Positions 25,004 to 35,681 of a stretch of 64,000 nt of DNA are shown here, one piece after another. Made by a program: the position numbers and the translations under genes. Location: positions 620,001 to 684,000 of the forward strand of contig NZ_JANZNT010000001.1 of assembly GCF_025153455.1 (NCBI RefSeq). Direction: 5' to 3'. Below the pieces are notes generated by a model. That model searched no databases. It was not told where the DNA came from and saw only the letters and a list, made by a program, of their open reading frames with translations. Each line of letters begins with the position of its first letter. Position 1 is the stretch's first letter. The DNA is from Sphingomonas sp. BGYR3 (GTDB lineage Bacteria; Pseudomonadota; Alphaproteobacteria; Sphingomonadales; Sphingomonadaceae).

Positions 25004-26530
25004 ATGCCCTCCACCATCGAGGAACTGGAACGCCGGCGGGAGGCCGCGCGGATGGGCGGCGGCCAGAAGCGGATCGAGGCCCAGCATGCCAAGGGCAAGC
25101 TGACTGCGCGCGAGCGGCTGGACGTGCTACTCGATCCCGGCAGCTTCGAAGAGCTGGACATGTATGTCGAGCATAACTGCGTCGATTTCGGGATGCCCGA
25201 CACGGTGATCCCCGGCGACGGCGTGGTGACCGGATCGGGTACGATCAACGGCCGGCTGGTGTTTGTGTTCAGCCAGGATTTCACCGTGTTCGGCGGATCG
25301 CTGTCCGAACGCCATGCGCAAAAGATCTGCAAGATCATGGACATGGCGATGAAGGTCGGCGCGCCGGTCATCGGCCTGAATGATTCGGGCGGGGCACGCA
25401 TTCAGGAGGGCGTGGCCAGCCTGGGCGGCTATGCTGAGGTGTTTCAGCGCAACGTGCTGGCATCGGGCGTCGTGCCGCAGCTGTCGCTGATCATGGGGCC
25501 ATGCGCGGGCGGTGCGGTCTATTCGCCCGCCATGACCGACTTCATCTTCATGGTGAAGGATTCAAGCTACATGTTCGTCACCGGCCCGGACGTGGTCAAG
25601 ACGGTGACCAACGAGGTGGTGACGCAGGAGGAACTGGGCGGCGCGGTGACGCACACGACCAAGAGCGCGGTCGCCGACCTGGCGCTGGACAATGACATCG
25701 AGGCATTGCTGGCGGCGCGCGATTTCTTTGACTTCCTGCCGGCATCGAACCGCGAAGAGCCGCCGGTGCGCCCGTGCGCGGACCCGTGGGACCGGATCGA
25801 GGACAGCCTGGACACGCTGATCCCGCCATCAGCCAACCAGCCCTATGACATGCACGAACTGATCGCCAAGACGGTCGATGAGGGCGAGTTTTTCGAGCTT
25901 CAGCCTGCGCATGCCGCCAACATCATCATCGGTCTCGGCCGGATCGAGGGGCGGACGGTGGGCATCGTCGCCAATCAGCCGATGGTGCTGGCCGGGGTGC
26001 TCGACATCAACGCCAGCAAAAAGGCGGCACGGTTCGTCCGCTTCTGCGATGCGTTCGAAATCCCGATCGTTACGTTTGTCGACGTGCCCGGATTCCTGCC
26101 CGGCGTGGGTCAGGAACATTCGGGCATCATCAAGCATGGCGCAAAGCTGCTGTTCGCCTATGCCGAGGCGACCGTGCCCAAGATCACCGTCATCACGCGC
26201 AAGGCCTATGGCGGCGCGTACGACGTGATGGCGTCCAAGCACCTGCGCGGGGACCTCAACTATGCCTGGCCCACCGCCGAAATCGCAGTGATGGGCGCAA
26301 AGGGCGCGGTGGAGATCATCTTCCGCGGGCGAACGCCGGAGGAGATCGCGGAGCGGACGGCGGAGTACGAGGCCCGCTTCGCCAACCCGTTCGTCGCGGC
26401 GAGCAAGGGGTTCATCGACGAGGTGATCATGCCCCACTCCACACGGCGGCGCATCGCGCTGGGGCTACGCAAGCTGCGGGGCAAGAGCCTCGAAAACCCG
26501 TGGAAGAAGCATGACAATATTCCGCTGTGA
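25004..26530 (+). CDS. pccB: propionyl-CoA carboxylase beta (carboxyltransferase) subunit
   Basis: 508 residues from ATG 25004, with GGAG 9 bases upstream; GTG 24998 is too close to that site. Carboxyltransferase landmarks: [49 protein letters not shown] and [12 protein letters not shown]. It transfers the carboxyl group from biotin-carrier to propionyl-CoA, giving methylmalonyl-CoA, with the alpha subunit encoded at 30000. Sequence alone cannot fully exclude acetyl-CoA or other acyl-CoA substrates, but the epimerase and mutase genes downstream argue for propionyl-CoA. Confidence 0.93.
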   Translation: MPSTIEELERRREAARMGGGQKRIEAQHAKGKLTARERLDVLLDPGSFEELDMYVEHNCVDFGMPDTVIPGDGVVTGSGTINGRLVFVFSQDFTVFGGSLSERHAQKICKIMDMAMKVGAPVIGLNDSGGARIQEGVASLGGYAEVFQRNVLASGVVPQLSLIMGPCAGGAVYSPAMTDFIFMVKDSSYMFVTGPDVVKTVTNEVVTQEELGGAVTHTTKSAVADLALDNDIEALLAARDFFDFLPASNREEPPVRPCADPWDRIEDSLDTLIPPSANQPYDMHELIAKTVDEGEFFELQPAHAANIIIGLGRIEGRTVGIVANQPMVLAGVLDINASKKAARFVRFCDAFEIPIVTFVDVPGFLPGVGQEHSGIIKHGAKLLFAYAEATVPKITVITRKAYGGAYDVMASKHLRGDLNYAWPTAEIAVMGAKGAVEIIFRGRTPEEIAERTAEYEARFANPFVAASKGFIDEVIMPHSTRRRIALGLRKLRGKSLENPWKKHDNIPL

Positions 26531-26600
26531 ATAAGCGCAGTTGTTTGATTGTAAGGCTGTTTACCGCGGCGGCCTTTGCGCGGATGTTTTACAGCGGAAT
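26519..26600 (+). repeat. 10-bp inverted repeat spanning the pccB-mce junction
   Basis: ATTCCGCTGT (26519-26528, overlapping the pccB stop) is the exact inverse complement of ACAGCGGAAT (26591-26600). The 62-base interior is AT-richer than the neighbouring genes and has a minor AAGGC/GCCTT pairing. The stem could fold the intercistronic mRNA and tune pccB versus epimerase expression; chance is not excluded. Confidence 0.4.
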
Positions 26601-26624
26601 GTTTATGCACGGAGACCCCGTCGA

Positions 26625-27044
26625 ATGATCCTCGGTCGCCTGAACCATATCGGCGTTGCGACGCCGTCCATCGCGGACAGCATCGCGTTCTACCGCGAGG
26701 TGATGGGCGCGAGCCGGATCCACGAACCCTTCGACCTGCCCGCACAGGGGGTGAAGGTGTGTTTTGTCGACACCCCCAATACCCAGATCGAGCTGATCGA
26801 ACCGCTGGGCGCGGATTCGCCGATCCACGGGTTTCTGGCCAAGAACCCGGCCGGGGGGCAGCATCACCTGTGCTATGAAGTGCCCGACATTCACGAAGCC
26901 AAGGCATGGTTCGAGGCGAAGGGCGCCCGCGTGCTGGGCGAACCGCGCATCGGCGCGCATGGCACGCCGATCTTTTTCGTCCACCCGCGCGACATGGGCG
27001 GCGTGCTGACCGAAATCATGGAGACGCCGAAAGGCGATCATTGA
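26625..27044 (+). CDS. mce: methylmalonyl-CoA epimerase
   Basis: 139 residues of the vicinal oxygen chelate fold. It has the metal-binding start [10 protein letters not shown], the [11 protein letters not shown]is residue and the GGVLTEIM Glu near the C-terminus. It interconverts (S)- and (R)-methylmalonyl-CoA between carboxylase and mutase. GGAGA lies 9 bases before the ATG. The stop overlaps the mutase start by one base (TGATG). Confidence 0.95.
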   Translation: MILGRLNHIGVATPSIADSIAFYREVMGASRIHEPFDLPAQGVKVCFVDTPNTQIELIEPLGADSPIHGFLAKNPAGGQHHLCYEVPDIHEAKAWFEAKGARVLGEPRIGAHGTPIFFVHPRDMGGVLTEIMETPKGDH

Positions 27045-29182
27045 TGACCGATAAACCCACCCCCGCCGACTGGGCCGCGCTGGCCGACAAGGAAGTGAAG
27101 GGCCGCGACCTCACCTGGCAGACGCCAGAGGGGATTGCGGTCAAGCCGCTCTACACTGCCGAGGATGTGGCCGGCATCGATCCCGGCCTGCCCGGCTTTG
27201 CGCCGTTCACGCGCGGGGTGCGGGCCAGCATGTATGCCGGCCGGCCATGGACGATCCGGCAATATGCGGGATTTTCGACGGCCGAGGAATCCAACGCCTT
27301 TTACCGCCGCAACCTTGCCGCCGGGCAAAAGGGGCTCTCCGTCGCCTTCGATCTGGCCACCCATCGCGGCTATGACAGCGATCACCCGCGCGTCACCGGC
27401 GACGTCGGCAAGGCGGGCGTGGCCATCGACACGGTCGAGGACATGAAGATCCTGTTCGACGGCATTCCGCTCGACAAGATGTCGGTCAGCATGACGATGA
27501 ACGGCGCGGTGATCCCCGTGCTCGCCTTCTTCATCGTCGCGGCGGAGGAACAGGGCGTCGATCAGCGGCTGCTGGACGGAACGATCCAGAACGACATCCT
27601 CAAGGAGTTCATGGTCCGCAACACGTACATCTATCCGCCAGAGCCATCGATGCGGATCATTGCGGACATCTTTGCCTATACTTCGGCGCATATGCCGAAG
27701 TTCAATTCGATCTCGATCAGCGGCTATCACATGCACGAGGCCGGTGCGACGCAGGTGCAGGAGCTTGCCTTCACCATCGCCGACGGCATCGAATATGTCC
27801 GGCGCGGGGTGGAAAGCGGGCTGGATATCGATGCGTTCGCCGGGCGGCTTTCGTTCTTTTTCGCGATCGGCATGAACTTCTTCATGGAGGTGGCGAAACT
27901 GCGCGCCGCCCGCTTGTTGTGGCACCGGGCGATGACGATGCTGGGGGCGAAGGACGAGCGGAGCAAGATGCTGCGCACGCATTGCCAGACCAGCGGCGTT
28001 TCGCTGACCGAGCAGGACCCGTACAACAACGTCATCCGCACGACGGTGGAGGCGATGGCGGCGATGCTGGGCGGGACGCAGAGCCTGCACACCAACGCGC
28101 TGGATGAAGCCATCGCGCTGCCCACCGATTTTTCGGCCCGTATTGCCCGCAACACCCAGATCGTGTTGCAGGAAGAAACCGGCATGACCCGCGTGGTCGA
28201 CCCGCTGGGCGGCAGTTACTATGTCGAGGCGCTGACCAGCGAACTGGCCGACAAGGCATGGGAAATCGTCGAGCGGGTCGAGGCGGAAGGCGGCATGGCG
28301 AAAGCGGTTGCCGCCGGATGGCCCAAGGCGATGATCGAGGAAGCGGCCGCCGCCCGGCAGGCGCGGGTCGACCGGGCCGAGGATGTGATCGTCGGCGTCA
28401 ACAAATACCGGCTGGCGAACGAGGACCTGCTGGAAACGCTGGAGGTCGATAACGCCGCGGTGCGGGAATCGCAGATCGCCCGGATCAACACGGTCAAGGC
28501 GAAGCGCGACGAAACGGCGGTCGAGGCTGCGCTAAATGCCATTCGGGACGGCGCGCGGGGCGATGGAAACCTTCTGGCACTCGCCGTCACGGCGGCGCGC
28601 GCGCGGGCGACGCTTGGCGAAATCTCTGCCGCGATGGAGGATGTGTTCGGCCGCTACGCTACCGTTCCGACCCCGGTTCGCGGCGTCTATGCCGCGCCCT
28701 ATGCGGAGGATGACCGCTGGGCACAGGTGACGGCGGGCGTGGATGCCGTCGCCCGGCGGCTGGGGCGCCGCCCCCGTCTGCTGGTCGCCAAGATGGGGCA
28801 GGACGGGCATGATCGCGGCGCGAACGTGATCGCATCCGCCTTTGCCGATCTGGGGTTCGAGGTGGTCAGTGGCCCCCTGTTCCAGACGCCGGAGGAAACC
28901 GTCGTCCTGGCACTCGACAGCGGGGTCGATGTGGTCGGCGCGTCATCCCTTGCGGCCGGCCACAAGACGTTGATCCCCGCACTGATCGCCGGACTGCGCG
29001 AGGCGGGGCGTAGCGATATCAAGGTGATCGCCGGCGGCGTCATTCCGCCCCAGGATTACGACTATCTGCGCGATGCGGGGGTTCAGGGCATTTATGGCCC
29101 GGGCAGCAACGTCGTCGAATGTGCGGCCGATGTCCTGCGCCTGCTGGGCCACAACATGCCGCCGGCGGAGGTCGATGCGTGA
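27044..29182 (+). CDS. methylmalonyl-CoA mutase, single-chain form
   Basis: 712 residues. The N-terminal TIM-barrel contains RKNLxxGQKG-type substrate segment ([18 protein letters not shown]) and the C-terminal B12-binding domain has DGHDRGA with the base-off cobalt ligand His589 and the GG region [11 protein letters not shown]. It rearranges (R)-methylmalonyl-CoA to succinyl-CoA using adenosylcobalamin. At this length the catalytic and B12 domains are in one polypeptide, the homodimeric bacterial form, and no small subunit gene adjoins. Confidence 0.96.
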   Translation: MTDKPTPADWAALADKEVKGRDLTWQTPEGIAVKPLYTAEDVAGIDPGLPGFAPFTRGVRASMYAGRPWTIRQYAGFSTAEESNAFYRRNLAAGQKGLSVAFDLATHRGYDSDHPRVTGDVGKAGVAIDTVEDMKILFDGIPLDKMSVSMTMNGAVIPVLAFFIVAAEEQGVDQRLLDGTIQNDILKEFMVRNTYIYPPEPSMRIIADIFAYTSAHMPKFNSISISGYHMHEAGATQVQELAFTIADGIEYVRRGVESGLDIDAFAGRLSFFFAIGMNFFMEVAKLRAARLLWHRAMTMLGAKDERSKMLRTHCQTSGVSLTEQDPYNNVIRTTVEAMAAMLGGTQSLHTNALDEAIALPTDFSARIARNTQIVLQEETGMTRVVDPLGGSYYVEALTSELADKAWEIVERVEAEGGMAKAVAAGWPKAMIEEAAAARQARVDRAEDVIVGVNKYRLANEDLLETLEVDNAAVRESQIARINTVKAKRDETAVEAALNAIRDGARGDGNLLALAVTAARARATLGEISAAMEDVFGRYATVPTPVRGVYAAPYAEDDRWAQVTAGVDAVARRLGRRPRLLVAKMGQDGHDRGANVIASAFADLGFEVVSGPLFQTPEETVVLALDSGVDVVGASSLAAGHKTLIPALIAGLREAGRSDIKVIAGGVIPPQDYDYLRDAGVQGIYGPGSNVVECAADVLRLLGHNMPPAEVDA

Positions 29183-30003
29183 TTGCCCCGTTGCGCCATG
29201 CGTTCTGGCTGCTGGCGCTGGCCTGCTGCGCCTCGTCCGCCAACGCGCAGACGCAACCGGCAGCGACGCCGATCGTCATCGGTCAGTCCTATCGGCTGGA
29301 CAGCCGGGCAATGCCCACGCCGCGCACGATCAATGTCTGGCTGCCACCATCCTATGCCGCCGGGAACAGGCGCTATCCCGTCCTCTATCTGATCGACGGC
29401 GGGGTTGATCAGGATTTCCACCACATCACGGGGCTGGTCCAGCTGGGTTCCGTCAACGGGACGACGCGGGACGTCATTGTCGTGGGGATCGAGACTGTCG
29501 ACCGGCGCAACGAACTCGCCTTTCCCACGACGGATGCCAAGCTGAAGGCGGACTATCCCACCGCCGGAGACAGCGCGCGGTTCCGCCGGTTCATCGCCGC
29601 GGAGGTCAATCCCTGGGTCGAGCGCAGCTTTCGGACCGATGGCATGGACACGGTGATGGGGGAATCGCTTGCCGGCCTGTTCGTCGTCGAAACGCTGCTG
29701 CGTCAGCCCGCGCTGTTCGATCAGTATATCGCGATCAGCCCCAGCCTGTGGTGGGACAACCAGTCGCTGCTGGCCGCCGCCCTGCCGATGTTGCCGGGCA
29801 CGGCGGGCAAAACCCTGTGGCTGAGCGTTGCCAATGAACAGGGAATGGGCGTTGCGCCCTTTGCCGACCTGCTCCGCGCCAACGCACCAAAGGGTCTGAC
29901 ATGGACGTTCGCGCCGATGCCGGGCGAAACCCATGCCACCATTTATCACGGCGCGTCGATGATCGCGCTGCGCCAACTGTTTGCACAAGCCGAGGCTGAA
30001 TGA
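29179..30003 (+). CDS. secreted esterase of the enterochelin-esterase-like fold
   Basis: 274 residues from GTG 29179, which overlaps the mutase stop (GTGA). A Sec signal peptide is clear (hydrophobic [15 protein letters not shown] then QTQ). The mature protein is an Esterase D/Fes-like alpha/beta hydrolase: [10 protein letters not shown], nucleophile in [10 protein letters not shown], and His in [10 protein letters not shown]. The family includes siderophore and other esterases; substrate unknown. It sits inside the propionate operon between the mutase and pccA with no obvious metabolic connection. Confidence 0.8.
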   Translation: MIAPLRHAFWLLALACCASSANAQTQPAATPIVIGQSYRLDSRAMPTPRTINVWLPPSYAAGNRRYPVLYLIDGGVDQDFHHITGLVQLGSVNGTTRDVIVVGIETVDRRNELAFPTTDAKLKADYPTAGDSARFRRFIAAEVNPWVERSFRTDGMDTVMGESLAGLFVVETLLRQPALFDQYIAISPSLWWDNQSLLAAALPMLPGTAGKTLWLSVANEQGMGVAPFADLLRANAPKGLTWTFAPMPGETHATIYHGASMIALRQLFAQAEAE

Positions 30004-32018
30004 TGTTCAAGAAGATCCTGGTCGCCAATCGCGGCGAAATCGCGTGCCGGGTGTTCCGCACGGCCAAGCGGATGGGGATTGCGACGGTCGCGGTCTATTC
30101 CGATGCCGATGCACGCAGCCCCCATGTGCTGATGGCGGACGAGGCAGTGCGGCTCGGCCCGGCGCCTGCTGCCGAAAGCTATCTGAAGGCGGACCTGATC
30201 CTGGCCGCGGCGCAGGCGACGGGCGCGGACTGCATCCATCCCGGCTATGGCTTTCTGTCGGAGCGGGAAAGCTTTGCCCGCGCCTGCGCCGATGCGGGCA
30301 TCGCCTTTGTCGGGCCGCCGCCGGGCGCCATCGCGGCGATGGGCGACAAGATCGAATCCAAGAAACTGGCCAAGGCGGCGGGCGTCAACGTCGTGCCCGG
30401 TTATCTGGGCGAGATCGCGGATACCGAAGAGGCGGTGCGGATCGCCAGCGACATCGGCTTTCCGGTGATGATGAAGGCATCGGCGGGCGGCGGCGGCAAG
30501 GGGATGCGCCTTGCCTGGTCCGAACAGGATGTCCGCGACGGGTTCGAGGCGACGAAGCGCGAGGGGCTGGCCAGTTTCGGCGACGACCGTGTGTTCATCG
30601 AAAAGTTCATCGAAAGCCCGCGCCACATCGAAATTCAGGTACTGGGCGACCAGCATGGCAACATCCTGTATCTGGGCGAGCGCGAATGTTCGATCCAGCG
30701 GCGGCACCAGAAGGTGGTGGAGGAAGCGCCCTCCCCCTTTGTCACGCCGGAGATGCGCCGGGCGATGGGCGAACAGGCGGTCGCGCTGGCCCGCGCGGTC
30801 GGCTATTTTTCGGCCGGGACGGTCGAACTGATCGTCAGCGGCGCGGATACCAGCGGCAAGAGCTTCTACTTCCTGGAAATGAACACCCGGCTTCAGGTGG
30901 AGCATCCGGTGACCGAGGCGGTGACGGGTATCGACCTTGTTGAACAGATGATCCGCGTTGCGGCCGGCGAGCGGCTGGCGTTCGGTCAGGACGATATCCG
31001 GCTGAATGGCTGGGCGATCGAGAACCGCGTCTATGCCGAGGATCCGTATCGCGGGTTCCTGCCGTCGACCGGGCGGCTGGTCCGCTATGCCCCGCCATCG
31101 GCATCCACCACGCCCTATGGCGCTCCGGATTCCGCCGGCGCCTATATCCGCGTCGATGACGGCGTGGCCGAGGGCGGCGAGGTATCGATGTTCTATGATC
31201 CCATGATCGCCAAGCTGATCACCTGGGCCCCCACGCGCAACGAGGCCGCCGACCTGCAGGTGCAGGCGCTGGACGGGTTTCAGATCGAGGGGCTGGGCCA
31301 GAACATCGATTTCCTGTCCGCGCTGATGCAGCATCCCCGATTCCGGTCGGGCGCGCTGACCACCGGGTTCATCGCAGAGGAGTATCCGGAGGGATTCTCG
31401 GGTGCACCGACTTCGGCCGAACTGACCCGCGCGCTGGCGGCGGTTGCGGCTGGGCTTTCGTTCACGACTGCGGGCCGCGCGCGACAGATTTCGGGACAGC
31501 TTGGCACTGCGCCGCTGCCCTCATCCGACTGGACCGTCAGGATCGGCGGGGAGGATCACGCCGTCACCCTGGCTGAGGGCCATGCGACGGTCGATGGCGA
31601 ACGGGTCGAAGGCACGATGCACTGGCAACCGGGCGACCGGATGGTGACCGCCACGGCCAATGGCGACACACTGTCGGTGAGGGTCAAGCGCACGCGCACC
31701 GGATGGCTGTTGACGACGCGCGGTGCCGTTCACCGGGTCGAGGTGCTGCCCGCGCATATCGCCCCCTATCGCCGGCACATGATCGAAAAGGTCCCGCCGG
31801 ACATGAGCCGGTTCCTGCTGTGCCCGATGCCGGGCCTGCTGACCCAGCTGCACGTCGCGCCCGGCGACAAGGTGGAGGCCGGTCAGCCGCTGGCGGTGAT
31901 CGAGGCGATGAAGATGGAGAATATCCTGCGCGCCGAAAAAAGCGCGGTGGTGAAGGCTGCGAACTTCGCGCCGGGCGACAGCCTGGCCGTCGACGCCGCG
32001 ATCCTGGAGTTCGAATAG
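30000..32018 (+). CDS. pccA: propionyl-CoA carboxylase alpha subunit (biotin carboxylase + biotin carrier)
   Basis: About 672 residues (ATG at 30000 or 30003, both overlapping the esterase stop). The N-terminal biotin-carboxylase domain starts FKKILVANRGEIACRV, with ATP-grasp glycine loop KASAGGGGKGM and EMNTRLQVEHPVTE; a C-terminal biotinyl domain has the biotinylated lysine in EAMKMEN. It carboxylates its own biotin with bicarbonate and ATP and partners with the beta subunit at 25004. It is the last gene of the operon and ends 6 bases from the convergent serB stop. Confidence 0.95.
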   Translation: MMFKKILVANRGEIACRVFRTAKRMGIATVAVYSDADARSPHVLMADEAVRLGPAPAAESYLKADLILAAAQATGADCIHPGYGFLSERESFARACADAGIAFVGPPPGAIAAMGDKIESKKLAKAAGVNVVPGYLGEIADTEEAVRIASDIGFPVMMKASAGGGGKGMRLAWSEQDVRDGFEATKREGLASFGDDRVFIEKFIESPRHIEIQVLGDQHGNILYLGERECSIQRRHQKVVEEAPSPFVTPEMRRAMGEQAVALARAVGYFSAGTVELIVSGADTSGKSFYFLEMNTRLQVEHPVTEAVTGIDLVEQMIRVAAGERLAFGQDDIRLNGWAIENRVYAEDPYRGFLPSTGRLVRYAPPSASTTPYGAPDSAGAYIRVDDGVAEGGEVSMFYDPMIAKLITWAPTRNEAADLQVQALDGFQIEGLGQNIDFLSALMQHPRFRSGALTTGFIAEEYPEGFSGAPTSAELTRALAAVAAGLSFTTAGRARQISGQLGTAPLPSSDWTVRIGGEDHAVTLAEGHATVDGERVEGTMHWQPGDRMVTATANGDTLSVRVKRTRTGWLLTTRGAVHRVEVLPAHIAPYRRHMIEKVPPDMSRFLLCPMPGLLTQLHVAPGDKVEAGQPLAVIEAMKMENILRAEKSAVVKAANFAPGDSLAVDAAILEFE

Positions 32019-32024
32019 GCCGGT

Positions 32025-32909
32025 TCAGCCGGCGGCCCATTCCCACCGGCTGACCCCCTGAGCATAAAGCAGGGCGGTGAGGTCACCGGCATCGACGCGC
32101 ATCTGCGCGGCGGCAGCGACCACCGGCTTGGCATGATAGGCGACGCCCAGCCCCGCCCGCTTGATCATCGCTAGGTCGTTCGCCCCGTCGCCCACGGCCA
32201 GCGTCTGTTCGGGCTTCAGTCCCAGTTCGGCCGTCGCGGCGGCCAAGGTCGCTTCCTTGGTCGCCGAATCCACGATGGGTTTGGCCACCGCCCCGGTCAG
32301 CTTGCCGTCCGCGATCAGCAGTTCGTTGGCGATCATCCGGTTGAACCCGATCCGCTCCGCCACCGGCCCGGCAAAGCGGGTAAAGCCGCCGGAGATAAGG
32401 ATGGCCGTCGCGCCCCAGCCGCGCATCGTGCGGACCAGTTGCTGTGCGCCGGGCATGATCCGCACCCGTTCGGCGAGGCACTGTTCGATGGCGCTTTCGG
32501 ACAGCCCGGCCAACAGGGCGACGCGCGCGTCCAGTGCCTCGGCAAAATCAAGTTCGCCGCGCATCGCCCGCTCGGTCACTTCGGCAATCTGCGGCTTGAT
32601 CCCGGCATAATCGGCCAGTTCGTCGATGCACTCGACCGTGATCATGGTGGAATCCATGTCGGCGACGATCAGCCGCTTGCGCCGGTCCGGACCATCGGGC
32701 TGCACCGCGATGTCGATGCCGGGAAAGGCAAGTTCCAGGTTCAGGCGCGCGGCATGGGGATTGACCATGAAGCGGATGTCACCCGCCACGCCCTCGTCAA
32801 TCCATTGCCGGACGGACGGAGCGCAGCCGGCCCCCGCCAGCCGATCCATCGCAGCGGAAAAATCCCCCTCGCTCAGACGATCCGATGCTATCAGCGTGGC
32901 GATGAACAT
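32025..32909 (-). CDS. serB: phosphoserine phosphatase
   Basis: 294 residues from ATG 32909 ([10 protein letters not shown]). An N-terminal ACT-like region (about 1-75) precedes the HAD phosphatase domain: nucleophile Asp84 and acid Asp86 in VADMDSTM, the ISGGFT motif II, and GDGANDLAM motif IV. It makes L-serine from phosphoserine. Its start codon overlaps the start of miaA on the opposite strand in a shared CATG, so each promoter must lie inside the other gene. A longer frame to 33020 would run antisense into miaA and is rejected. Confidence 0.94.
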   Translation of the reverse strand: MFIATLIASDRLSEGDFSAAMDRLAGAGCAPSVRQWIDEGVAGDIRFMVNPHAARLNLELAFPGIDIAVQPDGPDRRKRLIVADMDSTMITVECIDELADYAGIKPQIAEVTERAMRGELDFAEALDARVALLAGLSESAIEQCLAERVRIMPGAQQLVRTMRGWGATAILISGGFTRFAGPVAERIGFNRMIANELLIADGKLTGAVAKPIVDSATKEATLAAATAELGLKPEQTLAVGDGANDLAMIKRAGLGVAYHAKPVVAAAAQMRVDAGDLTALLYAQGVSRWEWAAG

Positions 32910-33837
32910 GTCTTCCGGCCCTTCCCTTCCCCGCGTCGCGCTCATCGCAGGGCCGACCGCCAGCGGCAAGAGCGCAATCGCGCTGGAACTGGCACGGCGG
33001 CATAACGGCGTCGTCATCAACGCCGATGCGAGCCAGGTCTACGCCGATCTGCGTATCCTGTCCGCCCGACCGACCGAGGCCGAGGAAGCACAGGCGCCGC
33101 ATCGGCTGTTCGGCCATGTCGACGGGGCGGATGCCTATAGCGCGGCGCGCTATGCCGCGGATGCGCGCGCGGCGATCGACCAGGCGGTCGCCGCCGGTCG
33201 ATTGCCGATCCTGGTCGGTGGCACAGGGCTGTACCTGCGTACCCTGATCGACGGGATAGCACCGGTGCCGGAGATCGACGCCGCCATCCGGGCGGAGGTG
33301 CGCGCCATGTCCGTTGCGGCGGCGCATGACCGGCTGACCGCGGCGGACCCGGACGCGGCGGCGCGCCTTCACCCCGGCGACACGACGCGGGTCGCGCGCG
33401 CGCTGGAGGTAAAACTGTCCACCGGCCGGACGCTGGCGGAATGGCAGGCGCAGCGGGAGGGCGGGATCGGGGGCCACATCGCCCTGATCGCCGCCGTCCT
33501 GTTGCCCAACCGGGAATGGCTGACCGCACGGTGCGATGCCCGGCTGGCAGCGATGTTCGATGGCGGCGGCGTGGACGAGGTGGAGCGGCTGCGCCTGCGC
33601 CAGCTGGACCCTGCCCTGCCCGTCATGCGCGCGATCGGCGTGCCGGAAATCGCCGCGATGCTGGACGGCACGATGACCCGGGCAGAGGCGATGGACCGCG
33701 CCATGCTGGCCACCCGCCAATATGCCAAGCGGCAATATACCTGGTTCCGGAATCAGCCGCCCGCCGGGTGGGATCGGCTCGAAACGAATGAAAAAACTGT
33801 CGCCATTGGCTATTTTGAAACTAAATTACACGTTTAG
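32908..33837 (+). CDS. miaA: tRNA dimethylallyltransferase
   Basis: 309 residues from ATG 32908. The P-loop [10 protein letters not shown] (residues about 12-21), the DASQVYADL substrate segment, VGGTGLYLR and the C-terminal [15 protein letters not shown] motif identify MiaA, which adds an isopentenyl group to A37 of tRNAs that read codons beginning with U. It starts head-to-head with serB within four bases and is followed by the ilv operon. Confidence 0.96.
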   Translation: MSSGPSLPRVALIAGPTASGKSAIALELARRHNGVVINADASQVYADLRILSARPTEAEEAQAPHRLFGHVDGADAYSAARYAADARAAIDQAVAAGRLPILVGGTGLYLRTLIDGIAPVPEIDAAIRAEVRAMSVAAAHDRLTAADPDAAARLHPGDTTRVARALEVKLSTGRTLAEWQAQREGGIGGHIALIAAVLLPNREWLTARCDARLAAMFDGGGVDEVERLRLRQLDPALPVMRAIGVPEIAAMLDGTMTRAEAMDRAMLATRQYAKRQYTWFRNQPPAGWDRLETNEKTVAIGYFETKLHV

Positions 33838-33840
33838 AGG

Positions 33841-33869
33841 TTGACGCGTTTTTTTTATGTCATTAGCAG
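33841..33869 (+). promoter_or_regulatory. possible promoter before ilvB
   Basis: TTGACG (33841-33846) is followed 17 bases later by TAGCAG, with a T8 tract in the spacer. The -35 is good and the -10 poor. It lies directly after the miaA stop and 49 bases before the ilvB start. Low confidence. Confidence 0.3.
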
Positions 33870-33917
33870 CGCGGTCTCACATCTGATATTGCAACTGCGA
33901 AATTGTGGAGGCGTACC

Positions 33918-35681
33918 GTGACCGAGAAGAGTGGAGCCGACATCCTGGTCGAGGCGCTGATCGACCTCGGCGTGGAGGTCGTGTTCGGCTATCCGGGCGG
34001 GGCGGTGCTTCCCATCTATGATGCGCTGTTCAAGCAGAATGCGGCCCCCGGCCGGCGTCAGATCAAGCATATCCTGGTCCGCCACGAACAGGCCGCCACC
34101 CACGCGGCAGAGGGCTATGCCCGGTCCACCGGCAAGCCCGGCGTCGTGCTGGTCACGTCCGGCCCCGGTGCGACCAATGCGGTGACCGGCATTGCCGACG
34201 CGCTGATGGATTCCATTCCCATGGTCGTCATCACCGGTCAGGTGCCGACGACGCTGATCGGATCGGACGCGTTTCAGGAGGCCGATACCGTCGGCATCAC
34301 GCGCCACTGTTCGAAGCACAATTATCTGGTCAAGGACCCGGCAAAGCTGGGCGACGTGGTGCATGAGGCGTTTCACATCGCCACCCAGGGTCGGCCCGGC
34401 CCGGTCGTGATCGACATTCCCAAGGACGTTCAGGTCGCCACGGCGAAATATCGCAAGCCCGGACCGATCCAGCACAAGACATATCGCCCGCAGGTGAAGG
34501 CCGATCCCGCCCTGATCGAGACGGCGGTCGAGATGCTGGCGGCGGCGGAACGGCCGATCCTGTATACCGGCGGCGGCGTCATCAACTCCGGCCCGGCGGC
34601 AACGCAGCTGCTGCGCGAACTGGCCCGGATCACCGGTGCGCCGGTCACCTCCACGCTGATGGGCCTGGGCGCCTATCCCGCGACGGGCGAGCAGTGGCTG
34701 GGCATGCTGGGCATGCACGGCACCTATGAGTCCAACTGGGCGATGAACCAGGCGGACCTGATCCTGTGCCTGGGCGCGCGGTTCGACGACCGGGTGACCG
34801 GTCGGCTGGACGCGTTTGCGCCGAATAGCAAGAAGATCCATGTCGATATCGACCGGTCGAGCATGAACAAGACCGTCCGGGTCGACCTGCCCGTCGTCGG
34901 TGATGTCGGACTGGCGATGGAAGACATGCTGAAGGTGTGGAAGGCGCGGCAGACGCCGAAACCCGACCTGTCGGCATGGTGGGCGCGCATTGCCGAATGG
35001 CGGGCGGTCCGCTGCCTCGATTTCCCCGCTTCGCGCGAAGAGATCATGCCGCAGCACGCGATCCGCGCGCTGTACGAGGCGACCAAGGCGCGCCAGCCGA
35101 TCATCACGACCGAGGTGGGCCAGCACCAGATGTGGGCCGCCCAGCATTTCGGGTTCGACGCGCCGAACAAATGGCTGACCAGTGGCGGCCTTGGCACCAT
35201 GGGCTATGGTCTGCCCGCGGCCATCGGGGCGCAGTTGGGCAATCCGGGCGCGCTCGTCATCGACATTGCGGGCGAGGCGTCCATTCAGATGAACATTCAG
35301 GAGCTGGCGACGGCGACGCAGTATCGCCTGCCGGTCAAGATCTTCATCCTGAACAACGAATATATGGGCATGGTCCGCCAGTGGCAGGAACTGACCTATG
35401 AAAGCCGCTATGCGGAGAGCTATTCGGACAGCCTGCCCGATTTCGTGAAGCTGGGCGAAGCCTATGGCTGGAAGGGCATCCTGATCGAACGGCCGGATCA
35501 GCTGGACGACGGCATCGCCGCGATGCTGGACCATGACGGTCCGGTGATCGTCGATTGCCGCGTGGCAAAACTCGCCAACTGCTTCCCGATGATCCCGTCG
35601 GGCGCGGCGCACACCGAAATGCTGCTGCAGGCGGCAGAGGTGTCGGGCACCATGGACGACGAAGCGAAGGCGCTGGTGTGA
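33918..35681 (+). CDS. ilvB: acetolactate synthase large subunit
   Basis: 587 residues from GTG 33918, which follows GGAGG (33907-33911) by 6 bases; a TTG at 33903 would place the site inside the gene. ThDP-enzyme landmarks: FGYPGGAVLPIYDAL, the catalytic Glu region VRHEQAATHAAEGYAR, and the C-terminal ThDP/Mg motif in DIAGEASIQMNIQE. It condenses pyruvate with pyruvate or 2-ketobutyrate, the first common step of valine/leucine/isoleucine synthesis. The stop overlaps the start of a 60-codon ORF (ATGA-type junction). Confidence 0.95.
   Translation: MTEKSGADILVEALIDLGVEVVFGYPGGAVLPIYDALFKQNAAPGRRQIKHILVRHEQAATHAAEGYARSTGKPGVVLVTSGPGATNAVTGIADALMDSIPMVVITGQVPTTLIGSDAFQEADTVGITRHCSKHNYLVKDPAKLGDVVHEAFHIATQGRPGPVVIDIPKDVQVATAKYRKPGPIQHKTYRPQVKADPALIETAVEMLAAAERPILYTGGGVINSGPAATQLLRELARITGAPVTSTLMGLGAYPATGEQWLGMLGMHGTYESNWAMNQADLILCLGARFDDRVTGRLDAFAPNSKKIHVDIDRSSMNKTVRVDLPVVGDVGLAMEDMLKVWKARQTPKPDLSAWWARIAEWRAVRCLDFPASREEIMPQHAIRALYEATKARQPIITTEVGQHQMWAAQHFGFDAPNKWLTSGGLGTMGYGLPAAIGAQLGNPGALVIDIAGEASIQMNIQELATATQYRLPVKIFILNNEYMGMVRQWQELTYESRYAESYSDSLPDFVKLGEAYGWKGILIERPDQLDDGIAAMLDHDGPVIVDCRVAKLANCFPMIPSGAAHTEMLLQAAEVSGTMDDEAKALV

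Noticed and set aside
33857..33886. Leader peptide before ilvB
   Set aside because: The 9-codon ORF MSLAARSHI has only one Leu and one Ile codon and no terminator-like alternative pairing, unlike the leuA leader.
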